DNA of 16,139 bases, taken from a bacterium. GTDB lineage: Bacteria; Patescibacteriota; Andersenbacteria; UBA10190. The notes below the pieces were generated by a model, which did no database searches, was not told where the DNA came from, and worked only from the letters and a program-made list of their open reading frames with translations. The DNA is taken from the NCBI GenBank assembly GCA_002686445.1, contig NZCO01000016.1, positions 1 through 16,139 of the forward strand, written 5' to 3'. Within the stretch, counting starts at the first letter, position 1. Every line of letters starts with the position of its first letter. The translations under genes were made by a program, and so were the position numbers. Below, in pieces: positions 1-6,359 of the stretch.

Positions 1-60
1 CCCTTTTACCGAAATATACCATAAAACCCTACGGTGCCTTCTAAGTACCCGCAATGCCAT
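1..60 (-). CDS. Possible start of a further gene, cut by the window edge
   Basis: An ATG lies directly after the TAA stop of hldD, with no bases between. It opens a frame of 20 codons that runs to the window edge without a stop. The visible N-terminus is rich in arginine and ends in a Trp-Tyr-Ile-Ser-Val stretch (LWYISVKG). This loosely resembles the N-terminal cytoplasmic segment of ABC-2 type polysaccharide export permeases, but 20 residues are too few to assign a family. If real, it would be co-transcribed with hldD. There is no clear Shine-Dalgarno site. No terminator for hldD is seen in these 60 bases. Confidence 0.35.
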   Translation of the reverse strand, partial: MALRVLRRHRRVLWYISVKG

Positions 61-1038
61 TTATTCGCCTAGGTGCTTATCAGGCACCAAATAGTTGGTT
101 ATATAGTCGTCGATAGCAGCCCTTAGGCTTGTCCCCTCCTGCGTATAGCCTGCTGCCCGTAGCTTCGTCGCGTCAGCCTGTGTGTGGTACTGATACTGGC
201 CCTTGAGCTTGTCTGGCATGTCCACGTACTCAATGTTTGGTTCTTTTCCTAGCGCCGCAAACATTGCTTCAGCGACCTGGTTCCAGGTTTGCGCTTTGCC
301 CGAGCCAATGTTAAACACGCCGCCTCCTTCGGCCCCGTCCAAGAAGAAGAGTGTGGCATCCACAGTGTCTTTAACATAGAAAAAGTCTCGATCCTGATCG
401 CCGTCTTTATAGTCAGGATGATCGGACTTAAAGAGTCGGATAACTCCCTCGGCGCTTACCTCATCAAACTTTTTACAGATGACACTGCGCATGTGTTCCT
501 TATGCCATTCATTAGGCCCATAGATGTTGAAGTACCGTAGGCCCACCGTCGTATCCAAATATCCCCCATCACGCGCCCAAATATCCACGAGCAACTTCGA
601 CTTGCCGTAGAGGTTTAGTGGCTTGAGCTCGTTAAACAGTTCGGGATCATCGCTAAAACCCTTGGTGCCGTCTCCATACGTAGCGGCGCTGGATGCATAC
701 ACGCAGCGCACGCCGTGGTCATGACACCAACGAATAATGTCCTTCGAGTATTCGACGTTATTATCCTTAAGGTATTCCCAGTTAGTTTCAGTGGTGTCGC
801 TGCAGGCGCCCAGATGAATAATGCCGGTAATGTTTTGGGTATCGAACTCTCCGCTGTATAACTGCTTACGCCATTCCTTGATACCGACCACCCGCTCGTA
901 CTTCAGGTGTGCGATGTTCCGCTCCTTTTGCTCATGGTCCACGTCATCAACAATCACAATGTCCGTGTCGCCACGCTCGTTCAGCGCCCACACAATAGCT
1001 GAACCAATAAACCCGGCGCCACCAGTTACTACAATCAT
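61..1038 (-). CDS. hldD: ADP-L-glycero-D-manno-heptose-6-epimerase (HldD)
   Basis: A short-chain dehydrogenase/reductase-type NAD(P) epimerase of 325 residues, close to the usual length of about 310. It inverts C6'' of ADP-D-glycero-beta-D-manno-heptose, the last step of ADP-heptose synthesis, in the cytoplasm. Visible signatures are the Rossmann loop GGAGFIGS (6-13), the SSAATYG segment (116-122), the catalytic YxxxK pair Tyr144/Lys148, the stretch YFNIYGPNEWHK (169-180), and a C-terminal YQYHTQADATKLRAAGY (282-298) that matches HldD rather than generic epimerases. The ATG at 1038 is chosen because the Rossmann fold begins at residue 2. An upstream in-frame GTG at 1092 would add 18 unrelated residues and run through the promoter. 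The gene has its own promoter and is separated from the other heptose genes by an inverted Nudix gene. Confidence 0.93.
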   Translation of the reverse strand: MIVVTGGAGFIGSAIVWALNERGDTDIVIVDDVDHEQKERNIAHLKYERVVGIKEWRKQLYSGEFDTQNITGIIHLGACSDTTETNWEYLKDNNVEYSKDIIRWCHDHGVRCVYASSAATYGDGTKGFSDDPELFNELKPLNLYGKSKLLVDIWARDGGYLDTTVGLRYFNIYGPNEWHKEHMRSVICKKFDEVSAEGVIRLFKSDHPDYKDGDQDRDFFYVKDTVDATLFFLDGAEGGGVFNIGSGKAQTWNQVAEAMFAALGKEPNIEYVDMPDKLKGQYQYHTQADATKLRAAGYTQEGTSLRAAIDDYITNYLVPDKHLGE

Positions 1039-1044
1039 TTGTGT

Positions 1045-1073
1045 ATCGTACGTCAGATTGACAGGGGTGACAA
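1045..1073 (-). promoter_or_regulatory. hldD promoter, predicted leaderless
   Basis: On the minus strand there is TTGTCA (1068-1073, 5 of 6 matches to the sigma-70 -35 box), a 17-base spacer, and TACGAT (1045-1050, 4 of 6 matches to the -10 box). Only six bases separate the -10 box from the ATG, so transcription should begin at or within a base or two of the start codon. No Shine-Dalgarno site is present. The element is interleaved with the Nudix promoter on the other strand. Confidence 0.7.
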
Positions 1074-1086
1074 AATAGGCTATACA
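1058..1086 (+). promoter_or_regulatory. Promoter of the Nudix gene
   Basis: A perfect -35 box TTGACA (1058-1063) is followed after exactly 17 bases by TATACA (1081-1086). The start point would fall near 1093, giving a leader of about 40 bases that carries the AGGAG ribosome binding site. Its -35 box lies inside the spacer of the divergent hldD promoter, and the -35 box of the hldD promoter lies inside its spacer. RNA polymerase should therefore not occupy both at once. Confidence 0.7.
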
Positions 1087-1133
1087 AATCACAACGAAAA
1101 CCAGCCGTTATTTGACAATAAGGAGTCGTATCA

Positions 1134-1874
1134 ATGCGTACAGCATCCTCACTCGAGGAGTTGCCCTGCGAACACGTAGGACAGTTCAATAGCTTCTATA
1201 CAATTCCGACTGCTGCCGGTCCCCGTGAGGTCATAGCTCGTAATCAAGACAAAGGATCTCTGGGCGCGGCAAAAATGATCACCTTGTATCTTCCACTAGG
1301 TGCAGATACGGGCCCAGGCGTCCGACCGCTAGTCCAAGGGCCAAATCCAACCAACACACTGCGGTCTCTTATCGGGACGATCATGAAGAGTGGTGTGCAA
1401 AACTGGTACGTCCAAATACTAGCAGTGGATCGTCCCGTCACCCGCGTGACGAACCTACCAGTTGAGCTCACTGAGAATTACCAGCTGGAGCTCCCCGGAG
1501 GCATTGCCAACATGGGTGAGTCGCTGCAGGGAGCTGCCGTCCGTGAGGCTGTGGAAGAATATGGACTCACAGGTCCAGAAGCTATCGTCCAGTATGCTCC
1601 GTTGGTAGACTTTCCTGCTGCTAACGATGCCGGTAGCAACATTGAAGTCTATCAGGCCTGGATCGCCCTAACGCGCCAGGAGCCTCAACCACCCGCGAGA
1701 GAGGGCATCTATCCTGAACACTGTCAGCTAGTCCCACTAACTGCGGTTGGACCATGGCTCTCTAGCCAAGGAGGGCAGGGCATTGCCATCGAGTGGCTCG
1801 CCTGGGGCATAGTGCATCAGCTAGCAACGGAACTGCTCGGCGGATGGGAAACCGTACAACAACTCCAGACTTAA
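1134..1874 (+). CDS. Nudix hydrolase
   Basis: A 246-residue protein with a complete Nudix box G-x5-E-x7-R-E-x2-E-E-x-G-L, running from Gly123 to Leu145, with Glu141 and Glu142 as expected metal ligands. Such enzymes split a nucleoside diphosphate linked to another moiety. The length and the central box are compatible with ADP-sugar pyrophosphatase-like members, but the substrate cannot be read from the sequence. The first 110 residues are not recognised. The ATG has a good AGGAG site eight bases upstream (1121-1125), one of the few clear ones in the window. It is the only plus-strand gene in the heptose locus, lying between hldE2 and hldD with its own promoter and terminator. An action on ADP-heptose or another nucleotide sugar is possible from context only. 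Confidence 0.85.
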   Translation: MRTASSLEELPCEHVGQFNSFYTIPTAAGPREVIARNQDKGSLGAAKMITLYLPLGADTGPGVRPLVQGPNPTNTLRSLIGTIMKSGVQNWYVQILAVDRPVTRVTNLPVELTENYQLELPGGIANMGESLQGAAVREAVEEYGLTGPEAIVQYAPLVDFPAANDAGSNIEVYQAWIALTRQEPQPPAREGIYPEHCQLVPLTAVGPWLSSQGGQGIAIEWLAWGIVHQLATELLGGWETVQQLQT

Positions 1875-1880
1875 CCAATA

Positions 1881-1907
1881 AGCCTCCACAGTGGAGGCTC
1901 TTTTTTT
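1881..1907 (+). terminator. Rho-independent terminator of the Nudix gene
   Basis: The stem AGCCTCC (1881-1887) pairs with GGAGGCT (1893-1899) over a short loop, and one more A-T pair can close it. A C and then seven T residues (1901-1907) follow. It begins seven bases after the Nudix stop. The T-tract overlaps the stop codon of the converging hldE2 gene. On the minus strand the hairpin is not followed by a T-run, so termination of the heptose operon here would be weaker. Confidence 0.85.
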
Positions 1908-2421
1908 ACGTATCAGCTTTTATTTTGTCTAGCAGCGCGGATGTCGACAGGTCGTTGCGCTTCTTTATGGTGTGTCCGGTTATATCAAGCTCCTGCATGG
2001 TCGGCCACTCGACCCAAGTCTCGGGTGCGCCTCGGTCTGGACCGTTTACATGCACGTCAGGGTTAATGGCAGGCAAGAGCGAAGCATGTGGCTCCTCGTC
2101 ATATTCACCCGGCATGAGCACCACGTAGTCCACCATAGTAAGCGCTGCAAGCATTGCAGCGCGCGGCTCTTGCGCCTGTAGGGGCCGAGCGGCGCCTTTT
2201 ACTGCTTGGATTGATTCATCCGTATTAATACCAACAAAGAGTATATCCCCTTGCTGCTTAGCCTCTTCTAATTGATCGAGATGGCCAGCGTGGAGTAAAT
2301 CAAATGAGCCGTTTACGGTAACAAGCTTCTTTCCCTGGTCGCGAAGCTTCTCGGCTACTTCAAATGCTTGCTCAATAGTGAGCACCTTATCCATGCGCCA
2401 ATTGGTTGTATCAAAAGTCAT
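1906..2421 (-). CDS. hldE2: HldE2/RfaE2-type heptose-1-phosphate nucleotidyltransferase
   Basis: A 171-residue cytidylyltransferase-fold enzyme expected to join AMP from ATP to D-glycero-beta-D-manno-heptose 1-phosphate. It carries NGSFDLLHAGH (37-47) with the HxGH nucleotide-binding motif, a VGINTDES segment, ARPL followed by an arginine-containing helix, and a C-terminal STSALLDKI (159-167). Most RfaE2 proteins have a KGGD-type motif after the 'PDV' strand; here it reads NGPDRGAPETWVEWP. The enzyme is therefore a divergent subgroup and the nucleotide is less certain. In E. coli this domain is fused to the HldE1 kinase; here it is separate, with gmhB between them. ATG 2421 starts four bases after the gmhB stop. 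An in-frame ATG at 2394 (MDKVLTIEQ) also fits the family start, and a TTG at 2451 is less likely. Confidence 0.85.
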   Translation of the reverse strand: MTFDTTNWRMDKVLTIEQAFEVAEKLRDQGKKLVTVNGSFDLLHAGHLDQLEEAKQQGDILFVGINTDESIQAVKGAARPLQAQEPRAAMLAALTMVDYVVLMPGEYDEEPHASLLPAINPDVHVNGPDRGAPETWVEWPTMQELDITGHTIKKRNDLSTSALLDKIKADT

Positions 2422-2425
2422 ATAC

Positions 2426-2959
2426 TTATTTGCTTGTAATTTGCTGCGCAAACTCGTAGAGCGAATCTACGTATAGGTCTGGCTCAATAAGCAGCCGCTC
2501 CTTGTCCCAGTAGCGACTGGGGATCAAGGCTGTTTGCACCTTGGCCTTCTTACCAAAGCCAACATCGGCTTCCTTGTCGCCGATCATCCAGCTTTGACTC
2601 ATATCAACGTCCGCTATCAGGTCACGGACCTGGTCTAACATGCCAGCTTTCGGCTTACGACATTCACACTCGTCTATGTGCGGACAATAGGCTACGGCAT
2701 CGAGCTTCACACCGCTCTTAGCCAGCTCGGCGTGCATGTGCGCATGGACGCGCTGCATATCCTCAAGCGTATATTTGCCAGCATCAATGCCTCCTTGGTT
2801 CGTAATAACAATCAGCTTATACCCTGCATCCTGAAGCATCTTCAAAGCTTCTGGCGCCTTATCACAGAAGACCCAGTTATCTATATTGCTGATCGAGTCA
2901 TCATCGACATTAATGGTGCCGTCGCGATCTAAAAAAATAGCCCGACTCGTTTTATTCAT
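2426..2959 (-). CDS. gmhB: D-glycero-beta-D-manno-heptose 1,7-bisphosphate 7-phosphatase (GmhB)
   Basis: A HAD-superfamily phosphatase of 177 residues that removes the 7-phosphate of heptose 1,7-bisphosphate. It shows the DxDGT nucleophile motif (Asp11, Asp13), ITNQGG (52-57), a basic RKPKAG segment (101-106) and the MIGDKEAD motif (125-132) with Asp128. The zinc-loop ligands Cys92, His94, Cys98 and Cys100 are present. The loop is a short C-x-H-x3-C-x-C form, shorter than in E. coli GmhB. It sits between hldE1 (three bases upstream) and hldE2 (four bases downstream), exactly where its reaction belongs. HisB-type histidinol phosphatase is a related alternative, but the neighbours argue for heptose. 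Confidence 0.9.
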   Translation of the reverse strand: MNKTSRAIFLDRDGTINVDDDSISNIDNWVFCDKAPEALKMLQDAGYKLIVITNQGGIDAGKYTLEDMQRVHAHMHAELAKSGVKLDAVAYCPHIDECECRKPKAGMLDQVRDLIADVDMSQSWMIGDKEADVGFGKKAKVQTALIPSRYWDKERLLIEPDLYVDSLYEFAQQITSK

Positions 2960-2962
2960 ACG

Positions 2963-3973
2963 CTAAACAGTGTGTTCGTGAAGAACTTCGTCGTGGACGA
3001 CCATATGGCTCAGCTCTTCAGGCGTGAGCGCTTGGGCTCCCACCTTCGTGGCATTCACCGCGCCCGCAGCATTGCCTAAGATTGCAGCCTCTGCGTCCGT
3101 GGCTCCAGCCAGCTTAGCTAGACAAACGGCGACCGCAGCTGTGTCTCCACAACCTGAAGTATCAGCCACCTCTATTTTGTGAACCTGCGGAACGTGCACA
3201 CCAGCGTCTTCATTCAGGACAAAGAATCCTTCGCTGCTTAAGGTAAGGAAAACACCAACATCAAGCGTGTCCTTTAAGCGTGTTGCTAATTCGGCATCAG
3301 ACAAACCGCCGTTATCCTGCTCGTTAAGACCAAGATACTCATGCGCTTCTTTTCGATTCGGGGAAACTAAGGTTGCTCCTTTGAAATAGGACACACGAGA
3401 AGGCTTAACGTCTGCCATGACAGGAACATTCTGTTGCTTAGCAGCAGCCATAATTGCTGCAGCCACGTTCTGCGTTACAGCACCCTTGGCGTAGTCAGAG
3501 ACAATAATAAAGTCGGTCTCGGTTGCGGCTTGCTCGATGGCAGTAATGAGCTCTTGTTCGACGGCGCCTGAAATCTCATGTCGGTCCTCATAATCAACTC
3601 GCAGCATTTGCTGCCCATTCACGAGGTATCGCTTCTTCTCAATCGTTGGTCGACCAGCGTCAGTCACTAGGCGAGCCTCATAGCCCTCACTCTTAGCTGC
3701 TTCTCGAACATCGTTCGCCGAGCTATCGTCACCGACTACACTAAGTAGAACAGTGTTAGCGCCAAGTGAGGCGGCGTTTTTGGCAGTATTTCCAGCCGCG
3801 CCGGTAGAGAAAGACTCGTCTTTAGCGTGTAAAACAGGCACTGGCGCTTCGGGATTAATCCGCTCCACTGCACCAACTACGTATCTATCAAGCACAACAT
3901 CGCCAATAACCAGCACGCGCTGGCCGCTAAACCCCTTAATAAGGCTGTCTACGCGCTTTGATTCAATACTCAT
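2963..3973 (-). CDS. hldE1: D-glycero-beta-D-manno-heptose 7-phosphate kinase (HldE1/RfaE1, PfkB family)
   Basis: A 336-residue ribokinase/PfkB-family kinase that phosphorylates C1 of heptose 7-phosphate with ATP. It has the RfaE1-type opening VIGDVVLDRYVVG (22-34) followed by RINPEAPVPVLH (38-49). It also has SDYAKGAV (159-166) and the ATP/anion-hole signature DTSGCGDTA (271-279) with catalytic base Asp277. The C-terminal part includes ATKVGAQALTPEEL (308-321). It is the stand-alone N-terminal half of E. coli HldE. A PfkB kinase makes the beta-1-phosphate, which points to the ADP-heptose route rather than the GDP-heptose route (HddA is a GHMP kinase). A 40-base gap after gmhA contains its own promoter, so hldE1-gmhB-hldE2 can be a sub-operon. 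Confidence 0.92.
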   Translation of the reverse strand: MSIESKRVDSLIKGFSGQRVLVIGDVVLDRYVVGAVERINPEAPVPVLHAKDESFSTGAAGNTAKNAASLGANTVLLSVVGDDSSANDVREAAKSEGYEARLVTDAGRPTIEKKRYLVNGQQMLRVDYEDRHEISGAVEQELITAIEQAATETDFIIVSDYAKGAVTQNVAAAIMAAAKQQNVPVMADVKPSRVSYFKGATLVSPNRKEAHEYLGLNEQDNGGLSDAELATRLKDTLDVGVFLTLSSEGFFVLNEDAGVHVPQVHKIEVADTSGCGDTAAVAVCLAKLAGATDAEAAILGNAAGAVNATKVGAQALTPEELSHMVVHDEVLHEHTV

Positions 3974-3981
3974 AAGCTATA

Positions 3982-4010
3982 GGTATAACCTATTATCACT
4001 ATTACGTCAA
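3982..4010 (-). promoter_or_regulatory. Internal promoter before hldE1, nearly leaderless
   Basis: In the 40-base gap between gmhA and hldE1, the minus strand carries TTGACG (4005-4010), a 17-base spacer and TATACC (3982-3987). Eight bases separate the -10 box from the ATG, so the expected leader is only one or two bases. No Shine-Dalgarno site is present. This could raise expression of the last three heptose genes independently of the transketolase promoter. Confidence 0.6.
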
Positions 4011-4013
4011 TAG

Positions 4014-4622
4014 CTAGGCTGCGTCTTCATCGCCCAGGTTCTCAGGCTCAAAAGCCTCGCAAAGAAGGTGAATAGCGTGCAGGTGGAGCTCCTGGATGCG
4101 GGCGCCAGTCTCTGACGGAGACTCTATGGCATAGTCAGCCAACTCGGTGAGAGGTCCACTCGGACCAGTGAAAGCAATAACAGTCATTCCAGCATCCCGA
4201 GCTGCATTAGCTGCCTTTAAGATATTCTTTGATGACCCTGACGTCGTGAGGCCAATAAAGATATCGCCTTCGTTTCCCAGCGCCGTGACCTGGCGCGCAA
4301 AGACATCCTCATAGCCCCAGTCATTACCGATGCACGTGAGCACGGCACTATCTGCCGTGAGCGCGATTGCCGGGTACGGGCGCCGGTCCGCTTTATATTT
4401 ACCCACCATCTCATCAGAAAAATGTTGCGCTTCAGCTGCCGAACCACCGTTGCCAGCGATCAACACCTTGTTGCCCTTGCTGTACGCCTCTTTCAGCTGT
4501 CGAACAACTGCTAACACTTGGTCGTGGAAGCCGTCCAGATTCTTAGTTACTTCGTGTAGCTCCGCGGAGTGTTTAGCAAATATGTCCTTCATAGGTACGT
4601 CGTTTAAGAATATGTCTGCCAC
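4014..4622 (-). CDS. gmhA: Sedoheptulose 7-phosphate isomerase (GmhA)
   Basis: A 202-residue SIS-domain isomerase that converts sedoheptulose 7-phosphate to D-glycero-D-manno-heptose 7-phosphate, the committed step of heptose synthesis. Visible are AGNGGSAAEAQHFSDE (56-71), IALTADSAVLTCIGND (86-101), the phosphate-binding LTTSGSSKNIL (125-135), and RIQELHLHAIH (175-185). By alignment with E. coli GmhA the zinc ligands would be His67, Glu71, Gln177 and His185. The chosen start is a GTG one base after the rmlD stop. An in-frame ATG ten codons later (4592) is an alternative, and neither has a strong Shine-Dalgarno site. It is followed by hldE1 after a 40-base gap containing a promoter. Confidence 0.93.
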   Translation of the reverse strand: MADIFLNDVPMKDIFAKHSAELHEVTKNLDGFHDQVLAVVRQLKEAYSKGNKVLIAGNGGSAAEAQHFSDEMVGKYKADRRPYPAIALTADSAVLTCIGNDWGYEDVFARQVTALGNEGDIFIGLTTSGSSKNILKAANAARDAGMTVIAFTGPSGPLTELADYAIESPSETGARIQELHLHAIHLLCEAFEPENLGDEDAA

Positions 4623-4623
4623 C

Positions 4624-5442
4624 TTACCGGTTCGCTATATAGTCAGCAAGCGCTTCTTCCCACGCTCGTAGCTTCGGGCCCTTGGTGTTCTGTAAAATAC
4701 TCCACTGTGGCCGTCGGGCGGGTAATGGATACTCAGCAGTGGTAATCGGTTTCACCTTCATCTTTTTGCCTGCTAGCTCGAATATCTTACTGGCAAAACC
4801 ATACCAGGTTGTCTGTCCGTCATTGACCAAGTGATAGGTACCCGGAGTATAGTCGCCCTCGATCACCTCTTTAGTCGCGGCTGCCAGATCGCGTGTATAG
4901 GTAGGGCTACCATGTTGGTCATCGATGATGTTGAGCTCATCGCGCTCATCGGCAAGGCGCAGCATAGTCTCCACAAAGTTCTTGCCATTGGGTCCATACA
5001 GCCAGGCAGTACGTAGAATATAATACTCCACCTCTGACTTATCCAACTCATGCTCGCCAGCTAGCTTCGACTCACCATATACGTTTACGGCTGGGCCAGT
5101 CCTATCGTCCTCCCGATAGCCCGCTTCCTTATCACCAGGAAAGATATAGTCAGTGCTGTACTGCACAACAGTAGCGTCGATTGCCTTGGCCGCGAGCGCT
5201 ACATTGCGGACACCGACTTCATTCACCAGAAACGCCTGCTGCTGTTCCTCCTGCGCGCCATCAACATCGGTGTACGCCGCAGCGTTAATAACCACATCTG
5301 GTTTTAGTTCCGCAATCTTTTCGGCGGTAGCTTCTGCCTGCGTAATATCAATGTCGTCTAGATCCCAAGCCGTAGCGGCAGAAAAGACTTCCTGCAATGC
5401 AGTCCCCAGCATTCCCTTGGCACCAATAATCAGATAGTTCAT
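4624..5442 (-). CDS. rmlD: dTDP-4-dehydrorhamnose reductase (RmlD)
   Basis: A 272-residue NAD(P)H-dependent reductase that makes dTDP-L-rhamnose, the last step of that pathway. It shows the Rossmann motif GAKGMLG (7-13), VINAAAYTDVD (51-61), YSTDYIFPG (95-103), the YxxxK pair Tyr122/Lys126, LRTAWLYG (143-150), and the C-terminal YPLPARRPQWSIL (238-250) typical of RmlD. The ATG at 5442 places the nucleotide-binding strand at residue 2; an upstream in-frame GTG at 5466 adds eight residues and is less likely. The gene sits inside the heptose series, between transaldolase and gmhA, which links rhamnose and heptose supply. It follows tal after 50 bases. A weak CTGACA / TAGCAT promoter-like pair lies in that gap. 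Confidence 0.92.
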   Translation of the reverse strand: MNYLIIGAKGMLGTALQEVFSAATAWDLDDIDITQAEATAEKIAELKPDVVINAAAYTDVDGAQEEQQQAFLVNEVGVRNVALAAKAIDATVVQYSTDYIFPGDKEAGYREDDRTGPAVNVYGESKLAGEHELDKSEVEYYILRTAWLYGPNGKNFVETMLRLADERDELNIIDDQHGSPTYTRDLAAATKEVIEGDYTPGTYHLVNDGQTTWYGFASKIFELAGKKMKVKPITTAEYPLPARRPQWSILQNTKGPKLRAWEEALADYIANR

Positions 5443-5492
5443 ACGTCTGTAGATAGATGCTACCACGTCTAGACTGCCTGTCAGGACTTTGG

Positions 5493-6359
5493 TTATTTCA
5501 ACAAACTGTTCCAGTCGCTCGCGAATTGGGTAATCCCAACTTCAGTCAAGTCGTGATATAGATCGAAGCTGTCCCAAGCTGCTGATAGATCATAGTCTTG
5601 CCAAGGAATCGCCTTACCATCGAATTTGTATTCAAAGTTAGCATCGGGAGTAGGCCAACCGGCCTCTGCCCAAAGCTTAAACCGATCATAGTTAATCGTA
5701 AGAATGTCAGTCTTTAGATGTAGCGCCGCTAGTACCTGGTCCACGTCACGGAAGCTGGCCGCAATTACTTCAACATGACTCCCCTGCTCCTCGTACATTC
5801 GGTTCACGTTGGCGAGGTTATCGATGCCATTCTCGCCTCGATCTGTTAGACGACCGATAAATGCGGAGTAGACGACTGGCTTAGTGGCATGCTTGGTCAC
5901 GGCGTGCACGGCTGCAGCCTGCGCCTGGGAAAAACCAACCGTCATGTTCAGCGGAAACTCAGTGCAGAGCACCTCTGCCGCCTTTAGCCCTTCGACCATG
6001 ATCGGTAGCTTAATACGGACACTAGTATTCCAATCTTTGAAGGACCGAGCCTGTTCGATCATGGTATCGGCCGTAGTATCATGGTCAGCATAGACCTCTA
6101 CAGAGGTGTCGCCAGGGTGAATCTGGCTTATCTCCTCCGCTGTCTCTCGATAAATCGCCATCAGCTCTTCTGGTGTGAAGCGTTCGCCTGCCTCAAATCG
6201 TGCGTTAATCACTGGGTTCTTCTTGGTGAAGTACGACGGGTTGGTAGTCTGACCATCTATGCCCATGTAACCCGCGTCCTCCAGCCACCTCTGTACCTCA
6301 ATGAAGTCAGGCGCGTAGCTGCTGTCTAAATATAGTTTTGATTCGGTCAGGCGCTTCAT
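5493..6359 (-). CDS. tal: Transaldolase
   Basis: A 288-residue aldolase-type TIM-barrel enzyme that moves a three-carbon unit between fructose 6-phosphate and erythrose 4-phosphate, giving sedoheptulose 7-phosphate and glyceraldehyde 3-phosphate. It has QTTNPSYF (37-44), the Schiff-base lysine Lys117 in VRIKLP (114-119), SAFIGRLTDRG (165-175) and VIAASFRD (198-205). The length lies between the short (about 215) and long (about 320) forms. It overlaps the transketolase C subunit by four bases (ATGA), and an AAGGA site lies seven bases before its ATG, so the two are probably translationally coupled. With transketolase it supplies the substrate of GmhA, encoded two genes downstream. Confidence 0.9.
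   Translation of the reverse strand: MKRLTESKLYLDSSYAPDFIEVQRWLEDAGYMGIDGQTTNPSYFTKKNPVINARFEAGERFTPEELMAIYRETAEEISQIHPGDTSVEVYADHDTTADTMIEQARSFKDWNTSVRIKLPIMVEGLKAAEVLCTEFPLNMTVGFSQAQAAAVHAVTKHATKPVVYSAFIGRLTDRGENGIDNLANVNRMYEEQGSHVEVIAASFRDVDQVLAALHLKTDILTINYDRFKLWAEAGWPTPDANFEYKFDGKAIPWQDYDLSAAWDSFDLYHDLTEVGITQFASDWNSLLK

Noticed and set aside
1039..1092. Longer hldD beginning at an in-frame GTG at 1092
   Set aside because: The extra 18 residues precede the Rossmann strand, do not look like the family, and would be encoded across the hldD promoter.
1906..3973. A broken fused hldE (bifunctional HldE) gene
   Set aside because: Kinase and nucleotidyltransferase are each complete with their own starts and stops, and an intact gmhB lies between them. 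Separate HldE1 and HldE2 are a normal arrangement outside enterobacteria.
6356..6359. TGA read as an amino acid (CPR alternative code)
   Set aside because: The TGA ending transketolase C coincides with the expected domain end and forms the ATGA overlap with tal; reading through would soon meet another TGA in the same frame, within the start of tal.
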